From Taenia hydatigena (Eukaryota > Platyhelminthes > Cestoda > Cyclophyllidea > Taeniidae), in contig JADWOT020001132.1 in NCBI GenBank assembly GCA_036345935.2, forward strand, positions 165,001 to 229,000: a stretch of 64,000 bases of DNA, read 5' to 3'. Shown here in pieces: positions 34,571 to 47,006 of this stretch. How positions within the stretch are numbered: position 1 is the stretch's first letter; the number at the start of each line of letters is the position of its first letter. The translations under genes were made by a program, and so were the position numbers. The notes under the pieces are model-generated. The model did no database searches, had not been told where the DNA came from, and saw only the letters and a program-made list of their open reading frames with translations.

Positions 34571-35227
34571 TTATACATTGTGCTTCATTCTTAGCAGATG
34601 GTAAACTGTAAGGGTGTTTTCTGGAGGAACATTTCCAATGAGGATGGCCTTAGCACCTAAGAGGATAAGGTTTTCTGAAATAAAAACGATTTCGGTAACA
34701 TGGTGAGTCATGTTTCTGTAGAAATTCTCTGGCGCTACCACTCCACTTGTCAGTAACTTCAGAATGCCTTGTTTGAACCAATCATTCGTGTCTTTTGGAG
34801 ATGAGAACGACATTTCCTCGATTACTGATGGGTGCATGATAGAGCAGATTGAAAAAAAAGGCCCTAATATCAACCAAAGTATGATAAATTAAAGTAGGAT
34901 AAACTGGGTACTTAATTGATGGAAGGTAATAAACCCTTGCTGATGTGATTGACTTGTGGCCCTTTTCATTTTCTCAACTCTAGAATGCCATCAGGTACAA
35001 CATCTATCGCGTGTTTTACAGGGAGTTGTGGCGCACAGAAGAAGCGAAAATCAAATCCTATGCGCGACATTGGTAGATCATAATCCTTTCTTGCCGCAGA
35101 TACAAAATGGGATTGACCTGATAGCTTGAGGGCTATACAGCTCCCGACTGTAGACATCCATATGCCTACTGAAAGCACTTTCCAGCTTATTAAGACTGAG
35201 CCGATCCCATCGGCACCAATAGGTGCG
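34571..35227 (-). CDS. Last two exons of an unknown minus-strand gene (about 120 residues seen)
   Basis: Complement of 35118-35227 and 34571-34824. The first exon follows a TAG acceptor and reads APIGADGIGSVLISWKVLSV; it can leave at donor CAG/GTCAAT in phase 1. The second has a very good acceptor (a run of eight T, then TCTGCTCTATC...CATCAG), enters in the matching phase and runs 83 codons to TAA: IEEMSFSSPKDTNDWFKQGI, NFYRNMTHHVTEIVFISENL, AKAILIGNVPPENTL. The intron is 293 bp. If not spliced at CAG/GTCAAT, the first exon stays open to TGA at 34966. Two adjacent protein-like frames on one strand with matching phase support a real gene; the 5' exons were not found and no domain is recognised. 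Confidence 0.42.
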
Positions 35228-36687
35228 CTATGAACTCTCACAACTCTTTACATATTTTTAATGTGACATGGTATGTACCTGGATGCAAGTGCATGCCCGT
35301 AACTACACACACGAATATGGATTGCGCATACATTCATTTGTGCATATAGTTATCGCTTATGCATAGGTGCAAATATGAGCAGGTAAAGAGCTATTCCTTG
35401 ACTTAAGAGTAAATGAAATCTTAGAGCCTTATATTCAAGGCTGCATGAAATTTAAAAACCTCTACAATGGCAGTGAGTGTATGCTATGGGTTCCTTGGAA
35501 AAAACTTCCAACTACTTCAATATGCATACCAGGCAGGCGAATAAGTACGGATACAGCAAGTCGGGATTGGCTAAAAACATGTAAGAACTCGTAGCCATTC
35601 ACCTGTTATCTCTAGCCGAATCCCTTCTTTACATGCCTTGCTGCGCAAATGTAATTGCTGGACATGTAAATAATATCAAAGTTCAAAATTCGCTTTTTGA
35701 CGTGCGAATGAATGAGTTTATTTGTTCGCTGTGGCATGCAAGCCGCAGCTTGGGACTTTTCGAAAGACGCCTAACAGGACAGAGTGCAGACTCTGCTGCT
35801 CATCTGACAGAGGTCTGAATGAAAGGTCAGGAAATTCAAAATGAATATTTTTCTTTCGAGTTTCTAGAATACGCAACACTATTTACTATTCAAGGAAGCC
35901 TCGTGCGGCACTGTTGCACATGTTTTTGCCATTAAGCATTAAACCCTCTTCCATGTCAAAGCATCGAAGGTATTATGGAAAAAACTAGCCTTACTATAAT
36001 CCTCTTGTCTGCCACTGCTCGAGCCTAAACAGAATCCTTACTTCATAAAGGTGACATTAAGAGGCAGCAGGTGGGTCAATAATGGGAGAGTTTTGCATGA
36101 CTTAATGTCCTGAGTGCTAATTACTACACCTTGGAACTATGAAGCCAGTGTGTTAGTGACGATGCTGCCTCGCCCCACTCCTAAAGCCTGACAAATGACC
36201 GCAGATAGCAAGGTATGGGAAGGCGAGATGAAAAGCGCAAGGTCGTGCCACTATGGGGCTCTAAGTCTTGATTATTAGTTTATAACGACACTCCTATATC
36301 TTCCACCTGATCTGCAGGAGGGACTTAGCAGCCACCACCACCTCACTAATATCATTCATCACTGTTCACCTACTCACCTCAACCGCATTAGCCTCATCCG
36401 CATTATCCTTAATCACCTTCGCCAATTCTGCCTTTACACTTTCACCTTGTAGCCGTCACCGCTGCTGAAATTCTATCAAATACAATTACAACCCACAAAT
36501 AGGGGATGCAAAATGGTGCATCGCAACGCCTCTAGTTTCGTGGCGTGGTGCTAGACTACATCAGATGTGTCGGTACATAAGCCATGTGGAGAAACAAACT
36601 TGCCCTGAGTGGGTGTAGGGGAGCAGATATGCCGTGCCGAAGCAATGAATCAGTAAAACCAGGAAGGCGGGAAGATGTGAGGAGCAG
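35228..36687. other. No firm gene
   Basis: One plus-strand 61-codon ATG frame at 35633-35818 (MPCCANVIAGHVNNIKVQNS) is protein-like but unsupported by splice sites. C+T-rich patch at 36.3-36.45 kb. Confidence 0.3.
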
Positions 36688-36755
36688 AGTCGTGATAGCG
36701 CAATGGATAGCGCATCCATCTCTTACTCATAAGATCACGAGTAAGAATAAGAAAG
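36688..36755 (+). other. Degenerate tRNA-derived sequence, elongator-Met-like
   Basis: TGATAGCGCAATGGATAGCG matches the tRNA D-arm and A-box (TRGCNNARYNGG form). It is followed at tRNA-like spacing by CTCATAA, the loop with a CAT anticodon typical of tRNA-Met, and by CACGAGTAAGAATAAG where GTTCGAATC would be expected in the T-arm. The B-box is spoiled and the anticodon stem does not pair, so this is a pseudogene or the head of a tRNA-derived SINE, not a working tRNA. Confidence 0.45.
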
Positions 36756-37952
36756 CAATGTCTTTTGCTCTCCAAAACGCCTAATATTAATAAACAGTCT
36801 CTGATCTTGTGCTAAGGAGAGTTAATTTGAAAGCAGTTCATCAATCGGAGGACAAAGAAGGGGGCAGTAAATTACGGTAAACTCTGGCACACTTTTTTGC
36901 CACTCAAAGGTCTAGCCAACTATGTGAGCATTAAGCACCTGCTCTTGAACCATTGTAAACACTTTAAGCTATGTTGCGTGATCCCACCCAACTCAACACG
37001 CTCCTTATCAAGATAGTTTTCCAAAATGTGCAATATGCTCTGCGATGTTCAGAGCCGTCACTTTAATAATAAGCGCACATACATTTATGCCAATGTCACT
37101 GTGTATAGATATGCATGTTTTGCATACGGGTTTTGCGACTGGTTGTTAATAAAAGTGTAAGTGATTCGGCTCTTGTTTCAATGTAAGCGGCGAACATTCA
37201 GACTACAAGTAACGAAATTGAATCAATCCTGGTTTTTACCAGCTACTCTGTGATATCACTTTAGCATCTCTTCCCACGTATTTTTGACATCTTTAAGATG
37301 ACGTGTTCGCGCATTGCCTCATTTGCCCAGTGTATCGCAGAACCTTCAGGCTGTTATGCGTCATCAAAACAGAGGAGAAGATAAGCTTTAATAGGATTTG
37401 CAGAGCATTCAAGCTCATTTTACCGACAAGTTATCAGTGGATTTTGCGTTGCAAAGATAATTTACACGGTTTCGCTTTGGACGCAACAAGGTGTAGGCAT
37501 TACATCCAGCCTAGAGTTAAGCTGATGAGCATAAGCCTGCGAAATTTCCCCGCTGAAGGTCGTCCCCAGCACTCTTATCGTTCACTCTAGTCTTCGCTTA
37601 CAAAAACTCTCTTATTATTTGTAGACTGCTGCAAAATGCAGCCTAGAATGATTTGACAAATCCGGGTTATCAGGATAGTCATCCTAACACGTTTGATGGC
37701 CTTTCTTTGCAAGATTGCTATCCAGCATCCACGAATGGCGTAGTATTGGTCGTATTCACATCCCCTCAGATATTTTCCTTACAGATAGAATTTGTCAATA
37801 CACATTTAAATGCACAGTGCATTCAAAAAGTGGCTTTTATAATTACTTTCCACCATTGATCACGCAATATTACCATGCCGCTATCGATTTCTGCCTAAAA
37901 TGTCGGTGAGAATTGACGTTTTAGAGTGCGAGATTTTTCGTGGTCGATTTTG
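36756..37952. other. Several competing plus-strand frames, unresolved
   Basis: Open plus-strand blocks at 37303-37590 (possible exon 37373-37490 between CAG and a GTGTAG donor), 37653-37859 and 37715-37909 look protein-like. Their phases do not join through introns of reasonable size; the only phase match needs a 19-base intron. A coding region may be present but I cannot build a model. Confidence 0.25.
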
Positions 37953-38259
37953 TCAAGCGGATCTGCTTGGTTGACACCACAAGGCGAACGCCTGCATAGC
38001 AGAAGAGGCCAAGACGTTTCGGTGAACAATCATTGCAGAATAGGTCTTATAAATGAAGCAATACCTGCAGAAATGATGTTAACGCATGTGCTCGCCCAAA
38101 GCCTCCAGCGTCATAAAATCTAAGCGGCATTCTGTGCAGTGATGTTGTGCCTCTGAATTCTCTGTTCTCATGACTGTAGTACGGCAAAATAAAGCACAAT
38201 TCTAGGGGGCATTGGCATGAAACGCCGACACTATGGCCGAGGAGCAGAGCCCACTTCAT
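37953..38259 (-). CDS. Candidate two-exon small secreted protein, 77 residues
   Basis: Complement of 38065-38259 and 37953-37991. Exon 1 begins MKWALLLGHSVGVSCQC, a plausible short signal peptide, continues with a Cys and Pro-containing stretch and ends in phase 0 at an excellent donor (CTGCAG/GTATTG). A strong pyrimidine-rich acceptor (CTCTTCTGCTATGCAG) follows after a 73-base intron; the short second exon reads AFALWCQPSRSA and stops at TGA. Splice sites are good and phase agrees. Against it, a plus-strand frame (37926-38123) overlaps and is equally protein-like, and the second exon is only 12 codons. Function unknown. Confidence 0.3.
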
Positions 38260-38570
38260 CCAATTAGAGGCAAATAAATTCTAACTCACAAATATGCGAT
38301 TCAATGGAATGGCAGATAAGCAAATTAGGGCTTTCGAATTGCGTGCGATAACAAAACACGAATTGTGATTCCGAGCTAGTTATGAGATTCAAAAGAGTGT
38401 TCTTGTGTTAATTTTAACATGTGCGTCGATTGGTTGGAAAATATGATGGTGGGTTTGTAAGTTTCTTCATCTCTCAGAGGTCTTAAGCGCATTTCAAAGA
38501 ACTCCATATAACCTTGTGCAAATAAGTGAATTTTAAACCTGCTAATTGTATGAAACGCAAGTGAATTGAG

Positions 38571-38770
38571 ATGCTGGAACCTGTACTGCGATTTGTCCAA
38601 TTAGACCGCCTGGTGTACAAACCTTCGCCATTTGCATGAAAGCAAGCATTATTTTACCTAGTACAAATGAATTCTTTGATAGAGTACGAGATGATGGATA
38701 CATTGTTAACTTGCCAGGCGATCCCAACATGCCAATTCGTTGGTCAGTGACCAAAGATTCAGAGCTCAGG
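38571..38770 (+). CDS. Candidate internal exon, about 66 codons, unknown
   Basis: Acceptor TTGAG, open frame, donor AGG/GTAATG; phase 1 in, phase 0 out. It reads AGTCTAICPIRPPGVQTFAI, then STNEFFDRVRDDGYIVNLPG and RWSVTKDSELR. The mixture of charged and aromatic residues is protein-like. An overlapping minus-strand frame (38542-38754) is also open, so the strand is uncertain. Not recognised. Confidence 0.3.
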
Positions 38771-41203
38771 GTAATGCCGAGGCCAAAATTAAACCCATTT
38801 ATTAATTTCGAAGGCGATCGAACGCATAAATCCTACAGCAAATAAACGGGTAGTTTAAAAAGACATTAAGTCTAGGTTGTTCCTTTAATCAAGATCATGT
38901 TGTTAGAGGTAAGACCTGTTTCATTGTTACTTATTTATTCACATGCCTAACTTTTGCTTTAGGAGATCCTAATGACGCCTGCTCTTTAATCTTCCGAGCA
39001 AAGCATAGATAAAAATGAGCCTAGAATTATACAAATGAGCTATTTTCCTCGGAACGTAAGGCACCACTTAGCTACGGTATTGATTGTGCCAAATGGTCTT
39101 CCACTTTTATCCATGATGTCATCTTTAAGGTAGTAATAATGTTTCTCCATGCAAACTGTCGCATCGCCAAGGGCGAATCACCTTTTGTCTTAACGAGGAA
39201 TTTTAAGGGGCTAATCCTTAAAATGTAGCTCATTTACATGTAGGCTATGAAACCTTCCATCGCCTGATTTATTAAACTTCAAGGACTGCAACATTTCTCT
39301 TTTCATGCTTGCCGCTCATTAAAACTGCAGCATTTGCATATAGTTGATTAACTTATTCAAAGATATATAACCTTTGTACCTATCTGCATCCTCATTTAAA
39401 ATTCTTAAGATTTGCTTTTTAAAACACAAGTGACCCGTGATTATCATAAAAGCTGCCCTTCAGATTTCATCAAGAGTTGGTAGAGCAGCAAATTGTTTTA
39501 TAAATCAATATTTGCATCTTACATGAGCATGGTGGCTAACGAAATTGAGCTAAAGCCACCCAAAACAATGATAAAATGAGTTTGTTTTGGAAAGGACTAA
39601 TAAATCGAAAAATAGTGCCATTCATTGCGTGCCTGATGCCAAGCGTTCATGCCAGATGACGTAATGAAGAGTTAACGAGAGATAAAAACGTAATGATGTG
39701 CTCAGCTAGGTAAAACATTGCATTACACTAATAATGTGTAAATTTTTTGCGCGGGAAAAGTCAACGCAAGAAGCTGCATCGTATACACAAAGACGATAGG
39801 AGGGGTTAAAGCACAATCATTTAAAAGTCACTCAAACCGCTAATCATGTAGCGCATTAGCGATGACAGAAGCCGCACGCTATAAATTCATGAAAACACCA
39901 TTAAAACCTATCGAACGCTTTATGGGCAAGCTTCCTCCCACTACTCACCACATTTTAATTCAATGACCGAATTTCCTTAAAGTTCTGGCTTCTTTTTACT
40001 GGGCAACAAGTTCTGCATTGGCTTGGATTGAAGTGTAACGCAAAAATGCGAATAGACTTTTGCTGCTTATTAATATTTCACAGAAACCTCTTTGTGACAC
40101 TTTGTAAGACTGTTATATACTATTACATTGCTGCCAAAGAAATCAACCAGCAACCGGTGAAACTTAATTTATTAGTCCATGCTACATTTCTTTTTTTTAA
40201 ATAATTGCGATCGCAGTAATTATGGCACATTGCAAATATGTTAAAGCTTAATCATTCCTTTTATCAAAAGTGAGACAAGAAAGCGTCTAAATTAAGGTTT
40301 GAGGAAAAAAGTTAAATGTTTCAGAATACGCAGTCTCCATATCCTAAGTGGTCAGTCATTTTCTTAGATCATGCTTACGGCTTCTTCATTGACAAAGAAC
40401 CAAAGAGATAGAATAAGGACCAGAGATGCTCAACTATAAACTTCTATGCATACTAAAGCAGGTCAGAGTACAAGCAACAAACCTTGGTTTACGTTACAAA
40501 TTAAAGCGATCAACGCTCACTTAAGCAGTCGTCTAACAAGGAGCGAGCCGGATTCTTCCTTTGCCCATCAAACAAATATCATGGATATTCGACTCTAGAT
40601 TGCTGCGTTATCGTACATTCCTTGTCCTATCTGCCCACCACGCTTGCAAGAATGGATAGAAAGTCGCTAGCCCTCCTGCCAAATCAATGAGGTCTACCAA
40701 TTAGTCAGCTGCAACCTATGCATATGAAGAATGAAACAAAGAAATGCAATTATTACCGGTCCATTGACGTGAATAAGCGCATATTACACACCTATTGGGA
40801 AGTAGGGGCTTATGAAAGAGAAGGTGAGATTATTGAGAGCACATAAGACAAAAACGAAGAAGAGGCAAGCTAATGTTTCGTTTTCCCAGCAAAGCGATGG
40901 CCAAAGCAGTATCATTATCAAACGTGGTGCCAGACATTCAATAATTAATCACTTAAGCAGGCTAAAGTAGTCACCGCTGAATGATACAACACTGAAAGTT
41001 GGTGGGAATAAAAAACTGCATAGTCAGGTGCTCTGCACTTCCAAAATTCGCAACATAAACACATATAGCATCACAATGGGGTGAAGAAAGGAGTCAACGT
41101 GAGCCATCTTCGAAATAAAGTAGACAAATGTGAGTTCTGATTCATCTAGCAAAACAAAAATACCGCATTAATTTTTGTAACTTGTTCCATCTTGCTTAAT
41201 TTT
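38771..41203. other. No gene seen
   Basis: AT-rich, with frequent stops in all frames. No structured repeat or RNA gene found. Confidence 0.45.
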
Positions 41204-41963
41204 GACTACCTTTCTTTAGATTTCAAGGAACGTGTGCCATCACTTCATGTACGAACCACTTAATAGACGGGGTAGAAATATTTTGCCTTACCCACATTTA
41301 AACTTCAAAGCTACTCTCCGTCAAATGCACGCTATTTTCATACGTGGATCCTTTCGTTAACCCCAAAGGTTGTGCTTATTGCCTCAAATAGGAAAAAGAC
41401 AGTGGATGTGGCAGTATTTTCACCCATTCATGTAATCGAGCATTTAGTTGGAGATTATCAGGTAACTTCTAATTCGCTAATGCACCCCGTACATCCAAGG
41501 GAGAAATCTCAAAGTGAAGACTCGCGTAGGTTTGAGCACAGGTGTCTAATCATTTATTAATTCAATACAAGCGATAATCAGGAATAAAGGCATTCGTAGC
41601 GCGTCCATAGTGAGAGAGGTGTAGAGGAGGGCTTGTGCACCGTCGACTAGCATCAATGTAAGCATAACCTCGGTCATGTTCGCTGCTTACCACCATTACT
41701 GCTACCATCCCCACGGCTGCGCACACGACGACCACCATCGCGGCTTCTGCCCACACGGCCACGCACACGGCGACCAACATTACGGCTTCTCCACAGACCA
41801 CAATGCCCACTTCTGCGCACATTGTGAACCCTTCGCAACCTCACTCCACGTTGCTCACTTCCACGTACACGACCATGGCCAACATTCCCACCCCATTTCT
41901 TTGGCTGTCTCCGCTTTCCTTGAGGCTGACTTGCGTACTCTGGAGTGTCACCTTATATACTAG
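41204..41963 (+). repeat. Inverted paralogous unit, copy 1, with overlapping Thr-rich and His/Cys-rich frames
   Basis: Pairs with 46313-47006 in inverted orientation. Two conserved blocks. Block A (41372-41560) stays open in both copies and keeps SNSLMHP and HRCLII near its end; both copies have AG/GTT just before the stop, a possible conserved donor. Block B (41640-41963) is open in two plus frames. One is Thr-rich (TATHTATNITASPQTTMPTS) with a hydrophobic C-terminal part, like a mucin stalk and membrane tail. The other, 41676-41963, is His/Cys-rich (HGHAHGDQHYGF, AHFHVHDHGQHSH) with a 42-bp in-frame duplication (from 41712 and 41754) that copy 2 lacks. Conservation is better in the Thr-rich frame (about 34 of 48 residues by hand), while a splice from block A fits the phase of the His-rich frame. 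Which is translated, if either, is undecided. Confidence 0.45.
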
Positions 41964-44900
41964 TCGCCTCCACTCTAATTATTCCACGTGATCCTCGTGC
42001 TTATTGTGCTTTTAGCACTATACTCGTGCTCGCTGATCTCCAACAATGCTCTTGTGATTCAAACTCTTTCGAGTGGTGTCTTAAGTGATGTCTAGTCTGC
42101 GAATCGTAAGTGACTGACCAAGTCTAAAGACTCTAGTTGGTGAGAAATCAGGCGTGAAGAGTGACTGCTTTTGCCGGTGTACAGGTCGCAGAGCACGGAC
42201 TAGCATCAAACTGTACCGAACCACTAAACTCGCTCCATTTATGTTCCAATGGGAATCACGTTGAAGGGAATTAACCTATTGGCGTCAAATGCTTTCTCGT
42301 CAGTGGGCAATTCGTTTCCCCATTAGGTGTGCAGAGATGGGACCTCATAACACCCTCTGCGTGACGACGCAATAGCTAATCCAATAAGCGTGACCATAAG
42401 CACAACGACCTTGACTTTTTTTCGGCTACATCATGTGCTAGTCACATTCACGGCCTCTTAGACATTTTCCCCAGCATTGTAATTTTTTGTTCCCACTGGC
42501 GGAGCTTACGACATTTTTCCCATTGGTTTGGTGCGAGCAAATCATACGCTGAGATCCCAACTAAAGAGGATGTAGTCTTTGTCCAAATTTACCTTTCTAA
42601 CTGAATATTGACCTTTTAATCACCCAGAATCCGACAATATTTAAAGCACTACAATCTGGTGAACTGAGCCTTCAACAGTGTTGCAACAGACAATCACAAA
42701 AAATAGAAGAAAACCTCGCATTTTCGTGAAACTGGATGTGTAGCTACTCGACAAGTAGAGGAGAACCACCGCGGACTAACGAACAAGCCAATGTATATGC
42801 TTAGCTTAAGGAAATGTCATCCTTTCATGGCTCGAGTTTAATGCAGCAGACATAAATAGATGTAGTGGCCAAGACGATGGCTGAAATCACTTTGTTTCGA
42901 GAAAGCGAAATCCTCAATGCATTGGCTGTCATGTCTCGCAGTAGAGCTTTACTGATTATGGCCACATTTTGTACTCCTTTGTTCTGCAATGGTATCAGCT
43001 AAAGTGCTTATAGTCTTTTTTTCTGTTCTGTACCTAACCAATTATCTGTATGTAAGTCTACTGGCTACGTTTGCAACGTGCACTGATAACCCAGACCAGA
43101 ACGTCTTGACACGAATGGACTTAAAATTATGCGTGTAAATATGAATGCAGATCAAAGAATGCATAAAGATTCTTCGATTTATTAAGCTCTAAAATCGCTA
43201 GCAGAACGCATCATTTTTTGTAACCATAAAATTCGAACCTTGTAGAGTGCATTAATGGGTAAGAATTGCAATCATTTTTGGCGCGCAGCCATCTGGCTAT
43301 CTATTTTGAGTTATCACCTCGCGTTAAATTGTTACAGATAATTCCAATATGGTGAGTGGCCAAGTAGATATGTCTATTCTCTATAATCTTGTTGAAAGCT
43401 GCGCTTTAGATGGTATTTTTTATCACCTACAGTGATCACAAGTTTCGCTTAACAAAAGTGTTCACCTCGGAAATAAATCAACATACTATCTGTCAAGTCA
43501 CGATAATGCGACAAAAATGAAATAGAGGCGGTTTGTGCTAGCGGGCTGTGTGTTCGTTGCAATAGATATACATGTGCAACGATAGAGGATAAATGGACAT
43601 TGGTGACTGATATGTAGTTTGATCACGAGTGGAAGGCAAATACGTTCTAGACGCAAACGCATTCCTTAATAAATTGCGCTGCTGAGTCGCACCAACCACA
43701 AAAGATGCCTGTGCATGGAATGGTGGAGTGATGAGCTTCACAGATGTTGATAAATGCGTACCTTTCTATGGGCTACTGCTCGTGTAAAAATTACGTGCAT
43801 TTAATATGTTCCTTAGAATCGGATATACGGCTTTCGTATCTGAGCACTCTAATGCATAAAATTGTTTTTTCACTGATCATTTGTATGTTTGTATAATAAA
43901 TTTACTGTTCGGGTGACAGAAGATGATGAAAAATGTCCACCGTGATTCCTTTTTCCTTATCTGTTTGTGCTTAAACAACTTATCTAAGGAACCAAACTTA
44001 AACTACACTTACCTCTTTAAGCACATTGCTGCACAGCTCGTAAATTAGACCTAAATTGCGACCTGCCAACATTGCTGATGCTGAATTAATGTTCCTAATT
44101 GCCCAACCGTATATCAGAGCAAATCTGCATGGCTTCTTGGACGAATCTACTTAACTAAACTTTTCCTAAGCATTATACACTCTGATGCGCTGTGATCTTA
44201 TGTGCTGAAAAATGCTGAGGTGATGTGACGCCAAGGCGGTTTGATAAATCATTTGCTGCTATATAGTCCCCAACACATAAGGAACGATCGTAACCGTAGC
44301 CTGCTTGTGTAATGAAGTGTTGTTGCACTAAAATGCATGGACTATATTATCAGTCTAATAAGACTTCCGAAGAAATGCTGTACGCATCGCAATTATGACT
44401 GCATACTCCATCAGGTGAATTCTTTACAATTCCGTAGGGGTATTCACTGGTTACCTTGGGGTCTATCGCCTCTCATCAGATATTGACTGTCGCAGTCACA
44501 CTCAACGGAGAGCAGATAAGCTGAATGAGATTAAATGTTTTATCTAAGTTTCTTTAGGGCCCTGATGACCCCAACACCTCTTCATTGGCCATCATACAAA
44601 CGATTTGACGACCTAAAAGACCTTAGTAGGTGCTCTAATACGATGAAATGGGAGCAGTAGCTTGTGAATTGCGCAAGAATAAAGCACAGTCAGAAGTTCA
44701 CTTTGTACCAGCAAAGAGAAAACGAAAATGACCAAAGCGCTCACGCTTTCAAAAGCAGTGATGCATTTCTTTCCTTTGCATTCAAACTGGCTTGGATAGT
44801 CTGAAAAACCAGTGCGAGTTCCAGACTAAGGCTCAGCATGGTATTTAAAGTGGTTCACTTATATGGAACGCAGTGGGAACCAAAGAGACCTTTGTGGTAC

Positions 44901-46312
44901 AGATACAGCCTTTTGGACAAGTAGGGCAAAGACTATATAACATTTCTTGGTCAAAAGCGCCCATTTTCTAGGCTGCGAATAATAAGTTTTGCGGTTTTGG
45001 GGCAAACAATCACTATTTTCGCCGAAGGAAGAAAGTGGCACCAGATAGGAAAAGACAATCAAATGCACTAAAAAGAAGCGATTGAATTATTAGCATGTCC
45101 AGCGAGAGCCTCCAATCCGCGACATCCACACTATTAGGACAATGCCAAAATTAATGGACTACCTCTCTACCGCCGGTTTCCTTCCTTCTCCCCATTCCTC
45201 TTCACTCTCTTTACCACTACCTAATTCCCACGACTTTACCTTCTCATTTACTCCCTGACTTACTTTTGTCACTAATCCTTCTCCTCCAATCAGGCACTAT
45301 GCTTTGCTGCGGTGCGATATGAAATAACTTATTTTGTAGTTAAGGTGTGACTGGATGAAGTGGCGCATTTGACATGCCTTTACTGCTGGCCACTCATGCC
45401 ACATTAGACTAGCTGCGCAAATCTGTTGGTTGATGGGTCGGTTGCAGTGACTGATGGATGGTTGAGGAATGAGGCATGATACGGCAGAGCGTTTCCAATC
45501 TTTTGTAGCTCACATAAACATAAACACATAAGCATGCATGTCTGCGCACACAGATGTACGCACGTAAATGTGCAGTTAATTATTTTACTGGGATGCGTAC
45601 GAATGTAAAGTTTATCTCAAAATTAAAAGGCGCTTACGGCGCTGGTCGCGAAACATGTGCACTCGGCATAAGGTGGCGGTCTTGAACAAGGCAGAGTATA
45701 TTGGACATTCGTGGAGGGCCATTTCGGCAACGAGGAAGGAGAGCCACGAGAGATTTTTGCAACAAGTCTTAGAGTAAGTCAAATATTAAGGCGACTGCAC
45801 CATCTGGATCTGTCCTCAGGCTTGCAAGTAGTTAAAATTTAGAGAAGCAATAATCATGCAATTTGCCAATGCCGACATGTGGTAGGGTTTATCACACCTT
45901 ACTTTGAACTTATTTAGTCCCATGCAGGGCAAGAAGTTGCCTATCAGTGAGGACTTTTTGATGTACTGAGCGTTTAATGGGCCTTTATTTTAGTGTGCTC
46001 GAACCGATACTCTGTAAATTTTCATCGCCAATGAGAAGACTGCGTTTTGCTGATCTCCAAGGCATGGGCATAGAGTAAAAAGTAATGAGCTGCCTATTAT
46101 ATGTCCCAGGCTACCTATTTGTCTGGTGAGACAGATCTGGTTTGCCCTCTTGCTGAAAACTCGGTTTGGTGCTTCGGTATGACGAAACGGCTATTAGTAG
46201 AGACTTTGTTTACTGCATACTTAATAACCGGATATGAAAGGACCAGTCACTGAGACTGCTCACTCCTTTAAACACAGCTTAGTGAAAAGAGAGAATAGAT
46301 ATTAAATAGAAA
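41964..46312. other. Spacer between inverted copies; no gene seen
   Basis: About 4.3 kb of AT-rich DNA. Only short frames are seen (for example 43538-43741 minus and 44859-45068 minus), none with support. C+T-rich patch at 45.17-45.30 kb. Confidence 0.35.
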
Positions 46313-47006
46313 TCAGCTGGTGAACAAGCAAATATAGCTAGAGAAATGGGTTGGGAAGTTAGCCATGTTCGTATTCGTGGAAGTGGGCACCGGAAGGTGA
46401 GTTTGTGAAGGGTTCAGAATGTGGGCAGAAGTAGGCATTGTGGCCCGTGAAGAGGCCACAATGTTGGTCGCCGTGTGCGTTGCCGTTAGAATGGCCACAA
46501 CAATGGCAGTAAACAGCGAACACGACTGAGTTTGTGTTTACACCGACGCTAATTGACGGTGCCTATGTCCCCCTCTACACCTCTCTCGCTTTGGGCGCGC
46601 TACGAATGCTATTATTTCTGATTATCGCCCGCAACTACTTAATTATTAGGCATCTGTGTTTTAACCTGCACAAGTCTTCCTTATTAGGTTCTCTTTTTGG
46701 GCGTATGGGATGCATTAGAGAATTAGAAATCTTCTGAGGGCTTCCAACTATGTGCCCTACTGCATGAATGGGTGGAAATATTGCCACACTCATCATTGTC
46801 ATTTTCTTATTTGAAACACTAAGCACGACCTTTGACTTACATAATTGTTGGGATGAACAAGGGGATGCACGCATGAGAATACCGTACTTTTAACGGAGAG
46901 CAGCTTTAAGCTTTGAATGTGGTTGAATAAAATGATCCTGCCTTATCCGTTTAGTGGTTTGTATGTAGTGCGATGGTGCACATTCATTAAAATCGTAAGA
47001 GAGGTA
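46313..47006 (-). repeat. Inverted paralogous unit, copy 2
   Basis: Reverse-complement partner of 41204-41963. Block A on the minus strand (46635-46874) is open without stops and reads ...PPIHAVGHIVG, ISNSLMHPIRP, LKHRCLII. Block B (46313-46560) keeps the Thr-rich frame open to the end (ILTATHTATNIVASS, MPTSAHILNPSQTHL). In the His/Cys-rich frame it lacks the ATG of copy 1 (GTG instead) and stops at TAA after EYEHG, about 26 codons earlier than copy 1. It may be an intact shorter paralogue or a decaying one. Confidence 0.45.

Noticed and set aside
36584..36784. 66-codon plus-strand frame
   Set aside because: Its centre is the tRNA-derived segment, so the open frame follows from tRNA-like sequence.
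37521..37555. Hammerhead ribozyme core: CTGATGA, a 3-bp stem II (GCA/TGC) and GAAA at the right spacing
   Set aside because: The core and stem II are present, but no strand pairs to form stem III after GAAA, and stem I has only a distal 7-base match (CTAGAGT with ACTCTAG) with an unpaired proximal part. Treated as chance.
37715..38123. Two plus-strand frames that join in phase by removing 19 bases (GTGAGA...TTTTAG)
   Set aside because: Nineteen bases is below any reasonable spliceosomal intron length in animals.
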